Assembly: GCA_003988795.1 (NCBI GenBank)
Contig: QYAK01000014.1
Span: 558,001-622,000 of the forward strand
Source: Proliferodiscus dingleyae
Lineage: Eukaryota > Ascomycota > Leotiomycetes > Helotiales > Lachnaceae
DNA: 64,000 bases
Direction: 5' to 3'
This document shows positions 1 to 13,000 of this stretch, in pieces. The notes beneath the pieces were generated by a model, which was given only the letters and a program-made list of their open reading frames with translations, was not told the DNA's origin and searched no databases. Every line of letters begins with the position of its first letter. Positions within the stretch are counted from its first letter, which is position 1. A program made the position numbers and the translations under genes.

Positions 1-1691
1 AAGCAGCATTTCTTGGAAGCTTGTTCATTGCCCTCCGGGATACGCGACACTGGATTACAGATGATAATCTAAGGTCTCAATACCAGGATAATATTAAAAA
101 GGTACAGGATGAGGTGTCTAGTTTGCTTAATGCTGTGAAAGTTCAGCCACCTGATATTCCGGATTGCCACAGCACAAAAAGAAAGAGGAATCCTCACGCA
201 CAGAGACAACTCAGAGCCTTGCTTCGTGATAGGGGTATCATATCGGATATTGGCAATGCAGTCAAAAGCATCGCTCACGATGTTGTGTCACTTCTTAAGT
301 GTGCTAGTGATATAGTACAGAATTTAAGCGATATAGTCAATGGCGTTGATGGGAAAGTCCCAGATCCCGTTCTCAGTGAGGTCGAGGATCTGACCGATAC
401 TCTATCAGAACTCATTGGCCCGGACTTAGAGGATGAAGAGAAGGAAAATGAACCTTCTTCGAAAGCAACGTCGATTAGCACATCTGAGAGCTCATCTTCT
501 TCTTCGCACTCCTCCTCCTCTTCATCGTCGTCGGCATCCTCATCCTCATCGTGTACAGCCAGCACAGCAATTCCGATCTGCACAGAAACCGTTTCCTTAT
601 CAACATCGCTCACATCTGGAGAAACAAATACAAACAACTTTACGGTTGCCACAATCACCCAAACCACTTGTTCAACAACTACTATCGCTGGCTGCACCGG
701 AACGGGAACCACGGCCACTGCAACCACTTCCCAAAGTTGGTACCCAGAAGAAAGTATAGTGCTGGATTCTCTCGGCAATGACAATGCTACAGTTGTGAGC
801 TCAATAGCCGTGGAGTTGAGTGCCCTTGAACAATGGCTAGCTTGTATGACAACCTTCACTCTGCCCATACCCACTGCAGGCTGCACTCCGAGTTTGGGCA
901 TTATAAATTATTCAACGGTTTCCATTAGCTCCTTCTGGCCTACTCCACCAAGCCCGACCCCTCCTTTAACCATCAGTATATATTCAAGTCTGGAGTGGGG
1001 CTTCCCTAGTGTGAATGCCTCTAACGTTACCTCACCGTTTTCTGTGAGTGCCAATTTGAGCGTCCTCCCCGGCACAATATCGTTCAGTCCTGCTTTGTCT
1101 TCCATCTCGGCTACTTCCTTCACAACAAGCATTTTGAGCTCCTCGCGAGCACTTAGTTCGTATACCTCTTCCGCCAGCGCATCCTATATACCTCCCTCAT
1201 CAAGCTCAATCGCCTCTACAAGTACTACGCCTTTGCCAGCTCCTGATACGCCGTTGACAGCCAAGATCTACTTTTACCATCAAGTCAACAACGGAAAACC
1301 GTCGGCAAATTGGTGGAATGTATACGTCAACGAGACTCAGAAGCTTCCAAATGCGGGATCCAATCCCGGTTGGTACTGCGACCCATCAAACAGTATCGGC
1401 TTTTTCCAAGACAATAAGATCACTTGGGTGGATGTGCTTCCCGCATCAAATCCCTGGTGGCCCTCGGCCAACTATACGTTCCCGAATGAACCTGATGATG
1501 GGCAGGGTTGCGTCTACTCATCGGATGGGTCAAACGCGGGTGTGCTTACTTGTCCCGGGAAGCCAACTTCAGATTGTACGGAGGATCCAGACCATTCTGA
1601 TAAAACTACAGAGGGGGTGATCCCATGCGTTGAGACGGGCTCAAGGGAAGAGGCCGTTTATCCAATGGTAGTGTGTGGTTTGCCAAACTAA
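1..1691 (+). CDS. Ser/Thr-rich surface or secreted protein, 3' part only (5' end outside window)
   Basis: The reading frame is open from base 3, with no ATG near the window edge, so the gene begins upstream and only the last 563 or so codons are visible. The first visible residues are hydrophobic, followed by a helical, charged section that ends near base 450. A long low-complexity Ser run follows (about 480-550), then a Thr/Ser-rich section with spaced Cys residues (about 550-870) and a Pro/Ser/Thr-rich stalk. The C-terminal part (about 1255-1690) is rich in Trp, Asn, Pro and Cys and looks like a small folded extracellular domain. Such stalks are usually O-mannosylated in fungal wall or secreted proteins; that is inference. 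There is no GPI-type hydrophobic tail at the end. I do not recognise the family; a C-terminal extension of a secreted hydrolase is possible. Confidence 0.6.
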   Translation, partial: AAFLGSLFIALRDTRHWITDDNLRSQYQDNIKKVQDEVSSLLNAVKVQPPDIPDCHSTKRKRNPHAQRQLRALLRDRGIISDIGNAVKSIAHDVVSLLKCASDIVQNLSDIVNGVDGKVPDPVLSEVEDLTDTLSELIGPDLEDEEKENEPSSKATSISTSESSSSSSHSSSSSSSSASSSSSCTASTAIPICTETVSLSTSLTSGETNTNNFTVATITQTTCSTTTIAGCTGTGTTATATTSQSWYPEESIVLDSLGNDNATVVSSIAVELSALEQWLACMTTFTLPIPTAGCTPSLGIINYSTVSISSFWPTPPSPTPPLTISIYSSLEWGFPSVNASNVTSPFSVSANLSVLPGTISFSPALSSISATSFTTSILSSSRALSSYTSSASASYIPPSSSSIASTSTTPLPAPDTPLTAKIYFYHQVNNGKPSANWWNVYVNETQKLPNAGSNPGWYCDPSNSIGFFQDNKITWVDVLPASNPWWPSANYTFPNEPDDGQGCVYSSDGSNAGVLTCPGKPTSDCTEDPDHSDKTTEGVIPCVETGSREEAVYPMVVCGLPN

Positions 1692-3459
1692 ACGTTCCGC
1701 TTTTTGAGAAAATGTTGGCTTCAGAGTCGAACTACGCGAATAAGATACTATCCTGAATATTAAAAATGATGACTGTTGCTGTGATCATTTCAAATGGAAA
1801 AGACGTTCTTGGTTCTTGGACTGATGAAATCTTGAGAATCCAGAGCAAATAGATATTATACTACCGGAGTTTAGATGCCTCCCGGCAAGTCAGCTCATAT
1901 GGTTTATCGCCGCTTTTGCTCGGCCTGACTCAAGTTTAATTTAATTTCGGTTTTTGTTTGTTTTTGTTTGTTTACGTGATTCACTGAATATTATTCAATT
2001 TTTGTCGAGAAACCCAAATATGGTTTTTCCGTAATCGAAGATTCTAAATTTGGTATATTTAGTAAATATCATATGAAGAATTTATGTTTCAAATCTTATT
2101 AACTTCTATTAATAAATCGTTGTGATACAGATAGGCCGAAATCGCGTTTTTGGTGTATAATGGTGGCCCAATTTCAGGTGGGGGGAGGGCGTATCGAGCC
2201 ATTGCTCGGATTTTTTGGATGACGTGCGGCTGTGAGTCCAGAGCATCACGGCGGCGGGATTGTGCGGATTGCGGGTGATAATTTGCAGCTATTGAGGATG
2301 GCGCTATGGGGTTCTGGGTACAATGAAGGCTTGGAAAGGCTGCTCCAAGACGACCTAGTAACAAATGCCAGAGAAAGCCTTTTCACTCCCAACTGTAAGT
2401 GAAGATAGAATCGAGTATGGCCAATACGTAAGGGAGCAAGAGTTACCATTGCCACAACATGTTTCAGGAATTCCAGAGGAGAACGCCGATACAGAGTCGA
2501 CATGAGGTGAAAAGTAAAACAAATGTTGTTGAGGCTCACCCAGGAGGGGAGAATGAGCCTAGGGATGAAGGCGACAATGTCAACACTGGCGTGATGACGA
2601 TTGGCGAACCCACCGGTGAAGCTACGAATAGCGACGCGGAGCCGCATGCGAATGCGGTCAAAAGTACTCCAACAACAGATCAAAACTTATATAAGAACAA
2701 CAACGAGGCGAGCAAATGGGTAATAGAGACTAATCGTCATTCTCGCAGATAGGGCACGATCACTCGAGATCCGAAGCCCATGCTTCTATATGTATATAAC
2801 TCTATTAATTACACTTACCAATTTATAGTAGCTACTATATTCTTCCATAGTCGTTGTCTAAACCGAGTTCTTACATGAACGCAGCTAACTTTTACAACGG
2901 GTAGCCCCGGTCAAGTTAATGAGTCTTGGACTGGACTAGGTCTTGCGATTTGCAGAAGTTCTATAACATTGCAATCTATTGTAATTTACTGCAGCTTTTC
3001 AAGCGCGCTTGTTTGCGATCACACAAGAATTGCGGGCTCTGCGGGATATCATTAGCGTCTATTTCTCCCTTATTTAGATACATATATATCGCTTTACCAT
3101 TGATCATAGATATACAACAAATGTTTCAAATCCTGCTCGCTGCATAGTTCAAAGCCGCGTCACGGCCGATAATGAGGTGAGCCCAGGGTGCATATAGGCG
3201 GAGTGGCTGGAGACAAAGTAGGTTTGGTAATGGCAAAAATAGCAAAAAATATCCCGAGAGGAAGGGTTGTTGTCTGTTAAAGGGGAAAGGAGCGAGCGAT
3301 GGATGACCCGACGCCGTAGACCTCCACGAAACGGTAGCTCTAGTTTCCTGATGCGGGTTTGCTGGTTCATCTACTTCTTGGGTACACAGTATGTTGGTGT
3401 TGAAGCCAAGCGTCTTATTACGCTCCTTGTCAGGTGAGCTTACACAACTATGTCGAATC
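1692..3459. other. Intergenic region, no supported gene
   Basis: This stretch separates two convergent genes. It is AT-rich in the first 700 bases and contains a short TTTG-type tandem run at about 1948-1972. Overlapping open frames on both strands at about 2246-2750 have no recognisable family, no splice context and contradict each other, so I do not call them. Confidence 0.6.
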
Positions 3460-6400
3460 CTATTCCTGAATCACAGATCCAAGATAGGCAATAACATTTG
3501 TCTGTGAATGGTTCCGTGCACAATCCAGGGGCGTACGGCAATCCCGCGTTTCAGCAAGTATTTTTGAGCCCTTCTTGACCAGCTCCTCCACTATATCCAA
3601 GTGACCATGGGTTGCGGCAATATGTAATGGGGTCATTCCATCTCGATCATGTACATGCATGTCACGCTCGCATGCATTCAATACCTGGACGAATTCCTCG
3701 ATATCGATTCTAAGGGCCCATGTGAACATTCTCTCTGATGCCCAATGAAGCGGTGTTCGACTCTTAAATAAGTCCAGAGGCGTGTGAGCAGGTCCTTTCG
3801 TACGCAGAAATCGGAGAACATCGTCTTTCTTCCATGAGGTCCATGAGACAATCTCCTCGGCATCAGTTCTAAGGTCAGCACGATGTTGTAGAAACAGTCT
3901 TTCAATTTCCATGAAGTCCTGTGAATCATCTCGATCTTGAAAATAATGACATCGAAACTCGGCGTACTCTTGCATGGTCTCGCCCGAAATGTACGGAATT
4001 AGGACCTTTGCTCCATTATCAAGTAGCAACCTAACCGCTTTCGTATTGCCCAAAAGCACTGCAGAATGTAGCATTGTCGAGTCGGGCTCATTCGTGGCTC
4101 GAAAGTTGATGTCCAAATGACATTTGCCAACCTCGAAAAGTTGTTCAAACATTTCAAATGAGCTGGATACTAATGCGTCATATAGGTGCTCGTTCGTGAC
4201 TTCCCACTGATGCTCCAGCAAAAGATTTACCATCTCATAATCCGTACGTAGGATGGCGAATTTGAGGCTAACTGAGTCCCGGTTGACACCATGTTTAAGA
4301 AGTAATTCCATGATTCTCACATAACCATGTAAAGCTGCCAGTTGTAGAGGTGTAGTGGCTAAGGGTGCGGAAGCTGAAAGAGGCGCCATGCTAGCCTCCA
4401 TATCGAACCAGGCCGAAGCTGAAAGACGTTCCACCCCGGCTTCAACGTCCGGCCTGCCCAGCAGAAGCATGCCTACCGCTTCTTCTTGGCCATATTGAAT
4501 CGCATAATGCAATGCCTCTCGACTCATAGCATCTTTAACACTGACCTGTCCATCATCTACGAGTAGTTGAACAATCATCTTCATGTCCGAACGACTGCTG
4601 GCAAAGTGTATCAACTTCTGACCATCGGAAATTGTATCTCGCTGGACATGCCCGATCGCTGTTAAATGCTCAAAAACTCCTGATGAAAGTCTCTTGACAA
4701 GGTCCGGGAGATATTGACTAGCAACATATCCTACATGGACGGACCAAAATTCAATGACATAAGAGAGAAATGGAAACAAGCCGTTAATGATAATGCTTCG
4801 GATAGTCGAATCTTCAAGGAAAGTTTTATATGCTTTTTCAAACTTCTTAGAGCGATGACTGCTGAGACTCTTCTCTGTATGCGACAACGTATATGCCATA
4901 GTCTCTACCCGTTTCAGTTCAGATGTGACAACTTCCCGGACTATATCGACCTCTAGTTCCTTTCGTTGTAAATAATTTAGACAAATATTGGTCAGGCGAT
5001 CGTGATGTCGTAGGACGGAAGTGGCTGCTGAAATGGGAACTTTTTCCGGGTTCGGACCAGAATAACCATTGGACAGATTTAACAGAAGAGACAAGCCTTC
5101 AGAGACCAAGTAATCGTTTACGGATTGATGGATGAACTGGACATAACCAGAGCTTGTTTCTTTAGCCACGAGGTCTTCTATATGTTTGCGTAGTTGATGT
5201 CTGTCGTATAGTCGGCCCCCGCGCATTTTACGTTGTAGACGTACTAGATGCCGGGACGGTTGATGAATGTCTCTTGAGGGATCTGAGGGATCTGTATACA
5301 CAACTTCAGCTAGTCCCCCAGACCAGCTTGTCACGCGTTCCTTTGTAAGATTGTAATTTGCAGTGCGAGCGCCATCGTTTTGTGGAAGTGGCAACTGGTC
5401 TGTTTCATCCTCAGAGGACATGGCAAACTGTAACTCTGAGAGAGACAGTCGCCTTTGCGCTAAGCTGATCCATTGCATCAGAAGCAATGATCTCTTAGGT
5501 GTCATGTTTTCTTCATCGATGACGACAGTAAAGATGTGTTGATATACCGCACTCAACCCTGGTGGTACTTTTGCAAGTCGCTCCTGAATCCAGTCTAGTG
5601 ATTCACCGTTGCGGTGATAGCGGATGGCCATTGGGGCAATCAGACAAGCCCATTGGAACAAGGAACCGGCTCTGGAACTTATCATTCGTATGATCTCGTT
5701 ACGGGTTATTTCGTCGCGGCTGTTTTCCACTGGAATGTTTGAATTGATCATCTGTTGGACATATTTTACTATATCCAGGCGGTTCTGTGTATCCACGACA
5801 ATGGTATATCCTGGGATATCGACTTCCATGACTGGATAGTGCCGACATGCGATGCATATTCTTACATCCACTTCAAATTCTAGTAAGCTATGGATCAGCC
5901 TATGAAAGAATGTTAGAAGCTCATTAGCTGCTTCGACACCCGCTTCGTCTAGAGCGTCCACAATAATTCTGATTCTCCGTCGATTTGCCATATTCATGAC
6001 CAAACTGGAAAACAGGGATCTAACTTCTTCAAGCTGCCACTCCCAGCCACTCCCGCCAGCGCTATTTTCGAGGAACGCTTTCAGTATTTGGTTGCAGATC
6101 GGTTCTACTGGATCTCCCACTATAAGTGGGGTTAATATCTGATGTAGAAGAGACCGAAACATGCCAACCTGAGTCTTCTCTAGCGAAGACCCTCGACCAT
6201 GGAAAAAGAAGCTAAGAACTAGTATGGATCTGTCATTTGCCGGAGGACTTTGCTTGAGTAGCGGTTCTACAGGGCTGTTTAGTCATGATCTGCTTATCAA
6301 GGAGTTTGGGTTGTGTGTTTACAGCACTGACCCCTTTGTTCAGAAGCTTTTATCATCTCTTCAAAGAGAAATGCCATGATTGTGGATTTCCCGCAGCCGG

Positions 6401-7745
6401 GATTTCCTTTGATCCAGAGCAAGCCGCATTGTAATTCAAGCCATTCTTGGTAGAGTTCATGGGACTGGATCCAGCTACAAGTACCAGGGAATGCACGGTT
6501 GGCAGACTTCCTTCGCTGGGTCATCTCAGGAAAACTTAGCGACGCTAGGCATTCTCGAAGTTGGCGCGCGCGGATCTTCCGTCGCCGTTCTTCCTCCGCT
6601 TTGAGTCTGATGAGCTCTCGTGCCCTTGCAGCTTCCTTCTCTGTATTCTTCTCAGGGGACAAGAGCGTCTCGTTGATGGGAGTCCCGGTCGGAGAGAGGT
6701 GTCCGAAGTTCACTGGGGCGATGGTAAGTCAAGCGATTATTCTTGAACAACAATAAATACTGCTACATACTAGTTCCAGTACCTGGCGCGGCTACTTGCA
6801 GTGGAAGATCTACTAATTCGGAAAGAAAAGAATCCAGTTTCTCATACGCTGGGCCAACTTTGACTCTTCTGAGTGGCGATACGTCAAGGGGGTCATCATC
6901 CCTAAGTAGGAGGCAATGCCGATCTGAAATGTTTCTATGTCGTTCCTGGAACCATTTCAGAAGCGGCCCAAAGTTTGGATCTTCCAGACCGGACCCGCAC
7001 CCCACGAACAAAATCGTTTTCTCGTCCATGCACGTTCTGAGAAGATTTTGAACTTCATCAGCATGAGTAATCGTAGAATAATCAACCACATCTAAGACGA
7101 CTTCCTGTGGGTCCTCATAACTACCATGAAGATGAAAGACGCCGTCTTTGTCTCCACTCTTAAACTTCAGCATATCTTCCAGATTGGATCGCCCAACGCG
7201 TTGCAAGCCGCAATGTTTCTCCAGGATATCGTCGTAATTGGTGGTTAATAGCATTGCTCCCTTTTCATGCAGCATTTTTAATGCATCGAGGACTCTGTAG
7301 TCCCGTATTTCGTCAGACACGTCTCGAAAGACCGATGTAAGCCATGTCGGATAGCGCTTCTTCTGCTCGAGCCTATTCTTCATTATCATTGCGGCATCTG
7401 ATAATTCCTCCGCGCTTCTTGATTCGAGTGCACTGTATGCGTGCCGGATCCTGCCATCTTGTTCGCCATTATAAACATCGTTGACCAAATAGTCCAATCC
7501 ATTCCTGATCAAACCAGCCCAAGTCAACCGAGCTGGCGAGCCGTCTGGCCCTCTGGTAGCTCCCAACGTGACGCCGGCTCCAACAATAATGACTAATCGA
7601 TGGTGTCGCAAAGCATTTCGAAGATCGTTGATAATTAGTCTTCTTCGTCGCTCGAGCTCTTTCTCCGCTTCGCTTGTCTGTGATAGTGATTAGCAGGTCT
7701 CAGGCATCTCGTAACCTTCTGGCTCACCTGTGAGGCAGAATCCAT
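3460..7745 (-). CDS. SIR2-NACHT-ankyrin NLR-like protein (STAND receptor with NAD+-linked N-terminal domain)
   Basis: The model is complement(join(3460..6266,6332..6712,6771..7677,7728..7745)), 1370 residues, in frame through three introns of 65, 58 and 50 nt. The ATG at 7745 opens an 18-nt first exon. Residues about 20-300 form a SIR2-like domain: GAGVT at 39-43, TTNYDD at 151-156, HLHG with the expected catalytic His at 190, and a GSGLEDPN motif near 233-240. A charged helical linker leads to the conserved pre-NACHT segment (CLASLSFPEM) and a NACHT NTPase with Walker A GNPGCGKST at 411-419 and Walker B IIVDALDEA at 536-544. From about residue 980 to the end there are ankyrin repeats, the last ones (DGMTPLHIAATHGHLDIVEE) close to consensus. 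By family knowledge NACHT binds ATP and oligomerises, repeats sense a ligand, and the N-terminal domain is the effector; SIR2 effectors of bacterial defence proteins consume NAD+. That this protein does so is inference. An alternative is two separate genes, but the splice sites join them cleanly. Confidence 0.85.
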
Positions 7746-10095
7746 CTTGCCGCACTGGAACTATCCGGCCTTCTCTCACTGCCTCAGTCGAAGCTACCTT
7801 TCGGGTTCTAGATATTGCAGGTTTTGACTCCGAGAGTCGCAAGGTCTGAAGCAGCCTCATCAGACCTTAGTGCACAAGGCTGGCGCTTAAGCACGTTCTC
7901 TTGGCCTCAGCTAGGAAGCTTCTCTGTGGCGCACCGATTTCGCGAAAAGGCATTAGAACCGAGAATATTCCTACTTGCGCAAGGACATTCGAGCTGAATT
8001 CGACTAAATGGAGAGAAATTCCTAATTTTCTGAGGAGCGCATAGGACGATATGCCAAATAGAAGCGTCCACGGCGATAGTCACGACAATGTAACAGAAAG
8101 TCGATCATGATTGATATGGTGACTTGAAAACATTATGACATCTCGTCATACAACGTCAGCTCGTGAATCGATGCTATTCGCACAGAACGTTTGATCATTT
8201 GTGTGATGATGTTGTATAGCATAGTACGATGTCGTAAATACGAAGGCAGAGCTTGGATTGACTATCTTTTAGATCTGATTATCGAGGGAGCTGGAATACA
8301 CAGTGCGAAACCAAGTCACTGTAGGTTCTACATTACACTCGTAAAGTGCACTCGGAGCTTCCGGTGATGCATGGAGCTAGAAGTCTGAGGCAGGTGTTGT
8401 TGAACACTGATGCTTTATAGACAGTCAAAACCTTTGTGAACAGACACACGTGAGGTAAGAGACGCGTCTAGTAAGCCTTGTCGCTGCGAGTACAGTACAT
8501 GTCAGACAGCGTAACATGTGGATTTCAAGCACGACATTTCTGCCCCCCTCCCTCACGGAACACGTCCGTGCCCGGAAACCGTGTCTGGGCCTTTTGTGTC
8601 GATGAACAATTCTTCAAGTGGTCTTGCTATGTTTCTATATTTATATACACAAAACTCTCTCCGACCCCTAGATAACGAACGAGACCATGGCGTCCTTCGC
8701 GCTACACCAGCCAGCACCAGTGCCAAAGAGATCCGACCCCCAACCCGCGACGTCCTACTGAAGTGTCCCGGGCAGCGGCAGTGGGGGGCCGAAACAAAGC
8801 AAGGGGGCCTGCGCGCGCCAACAACTGCCCTGAGCCGATCATTGGGAAGGGATGGTGGCGCTTCCTTATCGGCGGATCTGTGCCAGGGGAAGAGGATGAG
8901 CAAGAAACAAGATTCAGGGGCCGGGAGAGATAAGAGAATACGAACAAGTGAGACAGGAGAAGGGGTGCTCTGAGAGCGAAGAGGATTCTTGGCCCTCATT
9001 TCCGCAGCTTCCTTGAGCTTCTCCATTTTATTCTCCGTACATGATATATAAAAAATATAGAAATATATAGAAAGAACACGTGCAAAAAACAAAAAAGGGG
9101 ATGCAACGGAAGGGATACGAGTGCAAGAGGTCTAGAACTTGTAGAACAATTCAAGTGTGATAATAATAGAAGCTTGCGACGCATGAGAACATTTTTTTTT
9201 TTCCACATTAAAAAAAAGGGGAAGAGAAAAGTTTGTTGTCTGGCTTGATACGGCTTTTTCGTGCTGGATGACGTACGTCGGGAGAAGTTGGGACGACGAG
9301 GACGAGGATGAGGACGAGGATGAGGACGAGGATTTGGGCGGGATCCGCCAAAACCCACCGAAAACCCACCACCGAGACCCATCTTCGCTCTTCCGCATCC
9401 AGTTTTTGTTAGTTTTGATTCTTTGATTCCAAGCAGAGAAGAGAACCAATTGCGCTCGTCTCGTGCTGTGATTGGAACTGGGCGCGTTCGTGGTTTTGCT
9501 CGCCCTTTTTCCCCTTGGGTGGAGTCTAAGAGTCTAAGCAAGAGAGAGCAAGAGACTCACTCACTCACTCAAGTCAAGGTCCAAACACACGTCCTTTGAC
9601 ATGTGCACAGCTTTTGCACAACTTTTCTCCACCACCACCACCACCAACCACCAACCACCACTCCCATGACTAACCCTCATCGACGATCGATTGAACTGGG
9701 AATGGAGTTAAGGCTTCTTCTTCTCCAGTCTTGACTCCACTTCCAACCCCCGTCTCGTCGACTGCGATCTTCGTCATATCCCACGCTTCCTCCTCTCTAC
9801 CTCGTCGGCCGACACCACACTCGCTTTCTCTAAATACCACGACGCGCTCTGTTGGCTCTCTTTGCTCCGCTGAGCTGTCTCACGGCTTCAGCTTTCTATT
9901 GAACGGAACAACCATCACAATTGGGTAGGCACATCGTGTCACCAAGAACCGTCGTTACCCCTCCAAAGGACTGCTGGACGGCCAATTTCTTTGTTCAGCA
10001 ATCCGAACTCTTCTCCTTGCTCCTTTGTCCGCTTCATCCGCACACGAGATATCTTCCGAATAATCGTACCCCTTCTCTTCCTACATACCAGCACA
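7746..10095. other. Long intergenic region and probable 5' leader of the MscS gene
   Basis: No gene is supported in these 2.35 kb. The left part is the upstream region of the SIR2-NACHT gene. The right part (about 9540-10095) is pyrimidine-rich with CCACCA and CTC runs, as expected for a fungal promoter and 5' leader of the following channel gene. Open frames at 8478-9541 on both strands fall in low-complexity sequence and match nothing. Confidence 0.6.
9292..9333. repeat. GAC/GAG/GAT trinucleotide-type tandem repeat
   Basis: A run of GACGAGGAT-like units repeats with 12-bp periodicity (GACGAGGATGAG). It lies in noncoding sequence upstream of the MscS gene. On the reverse strand it would code for a Ser-rich string, which explains the spurious open frame there. 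Confidence 0.8.
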
Positions 10096-13000
10096 ATGGC
10101 AACTCCAGCAGCGACTCCAGATGATGGGAGAGACCAATACTCCTTCCCTGCCTTCCCTCCGAATCAACAGGCAGAGAGCCGCCAGCGCCGATCCTCCGAT
10201 GAAGATGGCACCTTGCGGAATGAGGAAGATGGCCTTCTCGACGATGGGGACGACCACAGCCGTTTACGAATTATGACCAGCTACGCTGATGGGCCGGATA
10301 ATATCGAGAAGCTCGAACAGGAATTCTCTCCCATGTCCGCAACTGCACAGAGAGAGGCATCACGGCGATTGGAAGATGACCTTGAAATGCTCCGTGCCGA
10401 GCGGGTGGTCTCCAATGCTACGACCTCTCAGGTGAGCAGGGGCAAATCAATGCATCGATCAAAGTCTCGATCAGCTCCAGAGCCGGTCGACGACTTTGAT
10501 ATTGGCACGACTCCTCTCCACGAGAAGACGAAGGTCTATCAGCCACCCGAGCACCCATCGACAAACTTCGCAAAGATATTCAAGAAGATCCATAATTCTA
10601 GCTTTCTTGTTCGGTACTTCATTTACATAACACCACCCACAATACTTCTACTGGTTCCAGTACTACTTGGCTTTCTTCTGTATAGGACGGCCAATGTTGG
10701 TGGGGTCAGGCTCGCTTGGTTTGGCATCTGGCTTGAAATTGTCTGGCTGACTCTATGGGCGGGACGAGTATGTCCTCATCGCCGAATTTGTGTTTGTGGC
10801 TTGACTAATAAGCTCTAGATCGTAGCAAAGTGCATTCCGTGGCCTATGGGCTTATTCTCAAGCATCCTCACCAATAACAGCAAGAAGTGGAGAGATCTCG
10901 GAAAGGCACTCGAAGTTCCCGCAACCATCTTTTTCTGGCTATTGGCCGTGGAGATATCTTTTCTGCCCACCATGACAAACCACCACATGGATGGCGGGAA
11001 GAATGTCAGAAAGTGGGAGACCACCGTCAACAAAATCATCGTCGCCCTCTTCGTCGGTGCGATTCTCAACTTTGTGGAGAAGATCATTATTCAACTGATC
11101 GCGATAAGCTTCCATCTCAGGACCTACGCAGACCGCATCGACATCAATAAATTTCAGATTCAGAGTTTAGTGAAGCTCTACAAGTACTCCAAGGACAAGA
11201 TTGCTATGGATGACTCCGAGTTCGAGCTTAACGATAAGACTGGCCCTTCTTCCGGAGCTCGAACCCCTATGGCGATAGTGAAGGAGGCTCAGAAGAATGC
11301 ACGCCATGTTTTCAACAAAGTCGGTGATGCTGCTGGGAAGGTTGCTGGCGATTTCACCGGAAAGCAGGTCGTTGGTAGCACACATCCACATCAAGTGTAA
11401 GATCATATTCTAAATGTCCTGTAAACAATGGCTTACGTATCTGTCAGTATCCTGCAGCTTCTGGGTAGTACCGGTGGCTCCCAAGTCTTGGCCCGTCGAC
11501 TTTATCGTACCTTCGTGCACGAGGATTCTGAGACCGTGTTTTCTGAAGATCTTAAAGCAGCTTTTGACAACGATGAAGAAGCCGATGCCGCATTCAGCAT
11601 GTTTGACAAGGACTTGAACGGAGATATATCTATGGAGGAACTCGAAGCTGTCTGTGTTGAGATTGGCCGAGAGCGGAAAGCCATCACCGCCTCCCTTAAG
11701 GATCTCGACTCGGTGGTATCTAAGCTAGACCAAGTTTTCCTGTTCCTCGTGTTTGCGGTTACACTCATCGTCTTTGTCTCACTCATCTCGACATCTGCTT
11801 CAGGCGTGTTGACATCTCTGGGATCCTCTCTACTGGCTCTATCCTGGTTGTTCTCTGCGACTGCCCAGGAATTTTTGCAATCCTGCATCTTCGTTTTCGT
11901 CAAGCATCCTTTCGACGTCGGCGATCGTGTTACGATCTACGGCAATACTGGATCTTCCCTCAAGGGCGATGACTACTTTGTCAAAGAGATCTCGCTTCTC
12001 TATACGGAGTTTAAGAAGATGGAAGGCCATGTCGTTCAAGCTCCAAACACCTATCTGAATACGCTCTTTATCCTGAATCAACGCCGGTCAGGAGGGCTGG
12101 CGGAAGCTGTTCCTGTCACCGTCAAGTTTGGCACAACCCTTGAACAAATTGAGATGCTTCGTAATCGTCTCTTGGAGTTTGTTTCCTCGGAAAATCGCGA
12201 GTATCAGAAGAACATCCTCACGGAGCTGACCACTATCTACGAGGCCCATTCCATCACGTTGAATGTTGTCTTTTTCTACAAGTCGAACTGGCAGAACGAG
12301 CTTCTGCGTCTCCAACGTCGCAACAAATTTATATGTGCCTTGATGATCAGTATGAACGAGCTTGGAATGGAGGGACCACGCATGCGCCTGGCTGGTGCTC
12401 AACCAGACTTCCCGGTGCATTTGCATGGTGCCTATCCCAATTCCCTACCCACCAACGATAATCAGCCTCCGGGAGGCCCGGGTCCGCGAGAGGGTTCTCT
12501 GGCACGGGACCGAGAAGCGCCTTTTGTTCCGCCCAAGTCTCCAAGCATGCAAAGCGTGAGCACGCTTCCACTTGGTCACCGACCGTCCATTCTGCGCAAC
12601 AGGGCCGATACTGCCAGCCGCGCGCGGGGTGAATCAATTTCGGCGATGGGCAAACGGGTTGACTTTTCTCTGGGCATGTCAGCCATTTCGTCTGGCGCGG
12701 ACTTCGGTGATGTATTTGACGATCCAAAGCCACAACTTCCCAAGATCACGACGACCTCACCTTCTCCGGCACCAGGGAGAGCGTCAAGGGATACTGGCAG
12801 GGATAGCGAAGACGGCTCATCTCTGGCAAAGACCACTAGCCGCGACAGTCAGATGGCAAAGATCAATAGCGGCGGCAGCAGCAATCGCCGGAATCGCTTC
12901 TTTGGCCGCGGACGAAGCAAGCTAGGCACCGCTGAAGAAGGCACCGATCTTGATGATCTGGAAGCCGGGACCAGAGGGGTTACACCAAGCCACATGCCTG

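Noticed and set aside
433..781. Alternative-frame ORFs rich in His/Arg/Pro in the first gene
   Set aside because: They are frame shifts of the Ser/Thr codon runs in the main reading frame.
2089..2752. Overlapping open frames on opposite strands
   Set aside because: No family resemblance, no signal peptide or conserved block, and neither strand is favoured.
9292..9333. Regular spacing considered as a CRISPR-like array
   Set aside because: It is a simple trinucleotide-type tandem repeat without spacers, in a fungal genome.
8478..9541. Several open frames of 65-181 codons on both strands
   Set aside because: They come from low-complexity sequence (GAC/GAG/GAT repeat and T runs), overlap each other, and have no domain or splice support.
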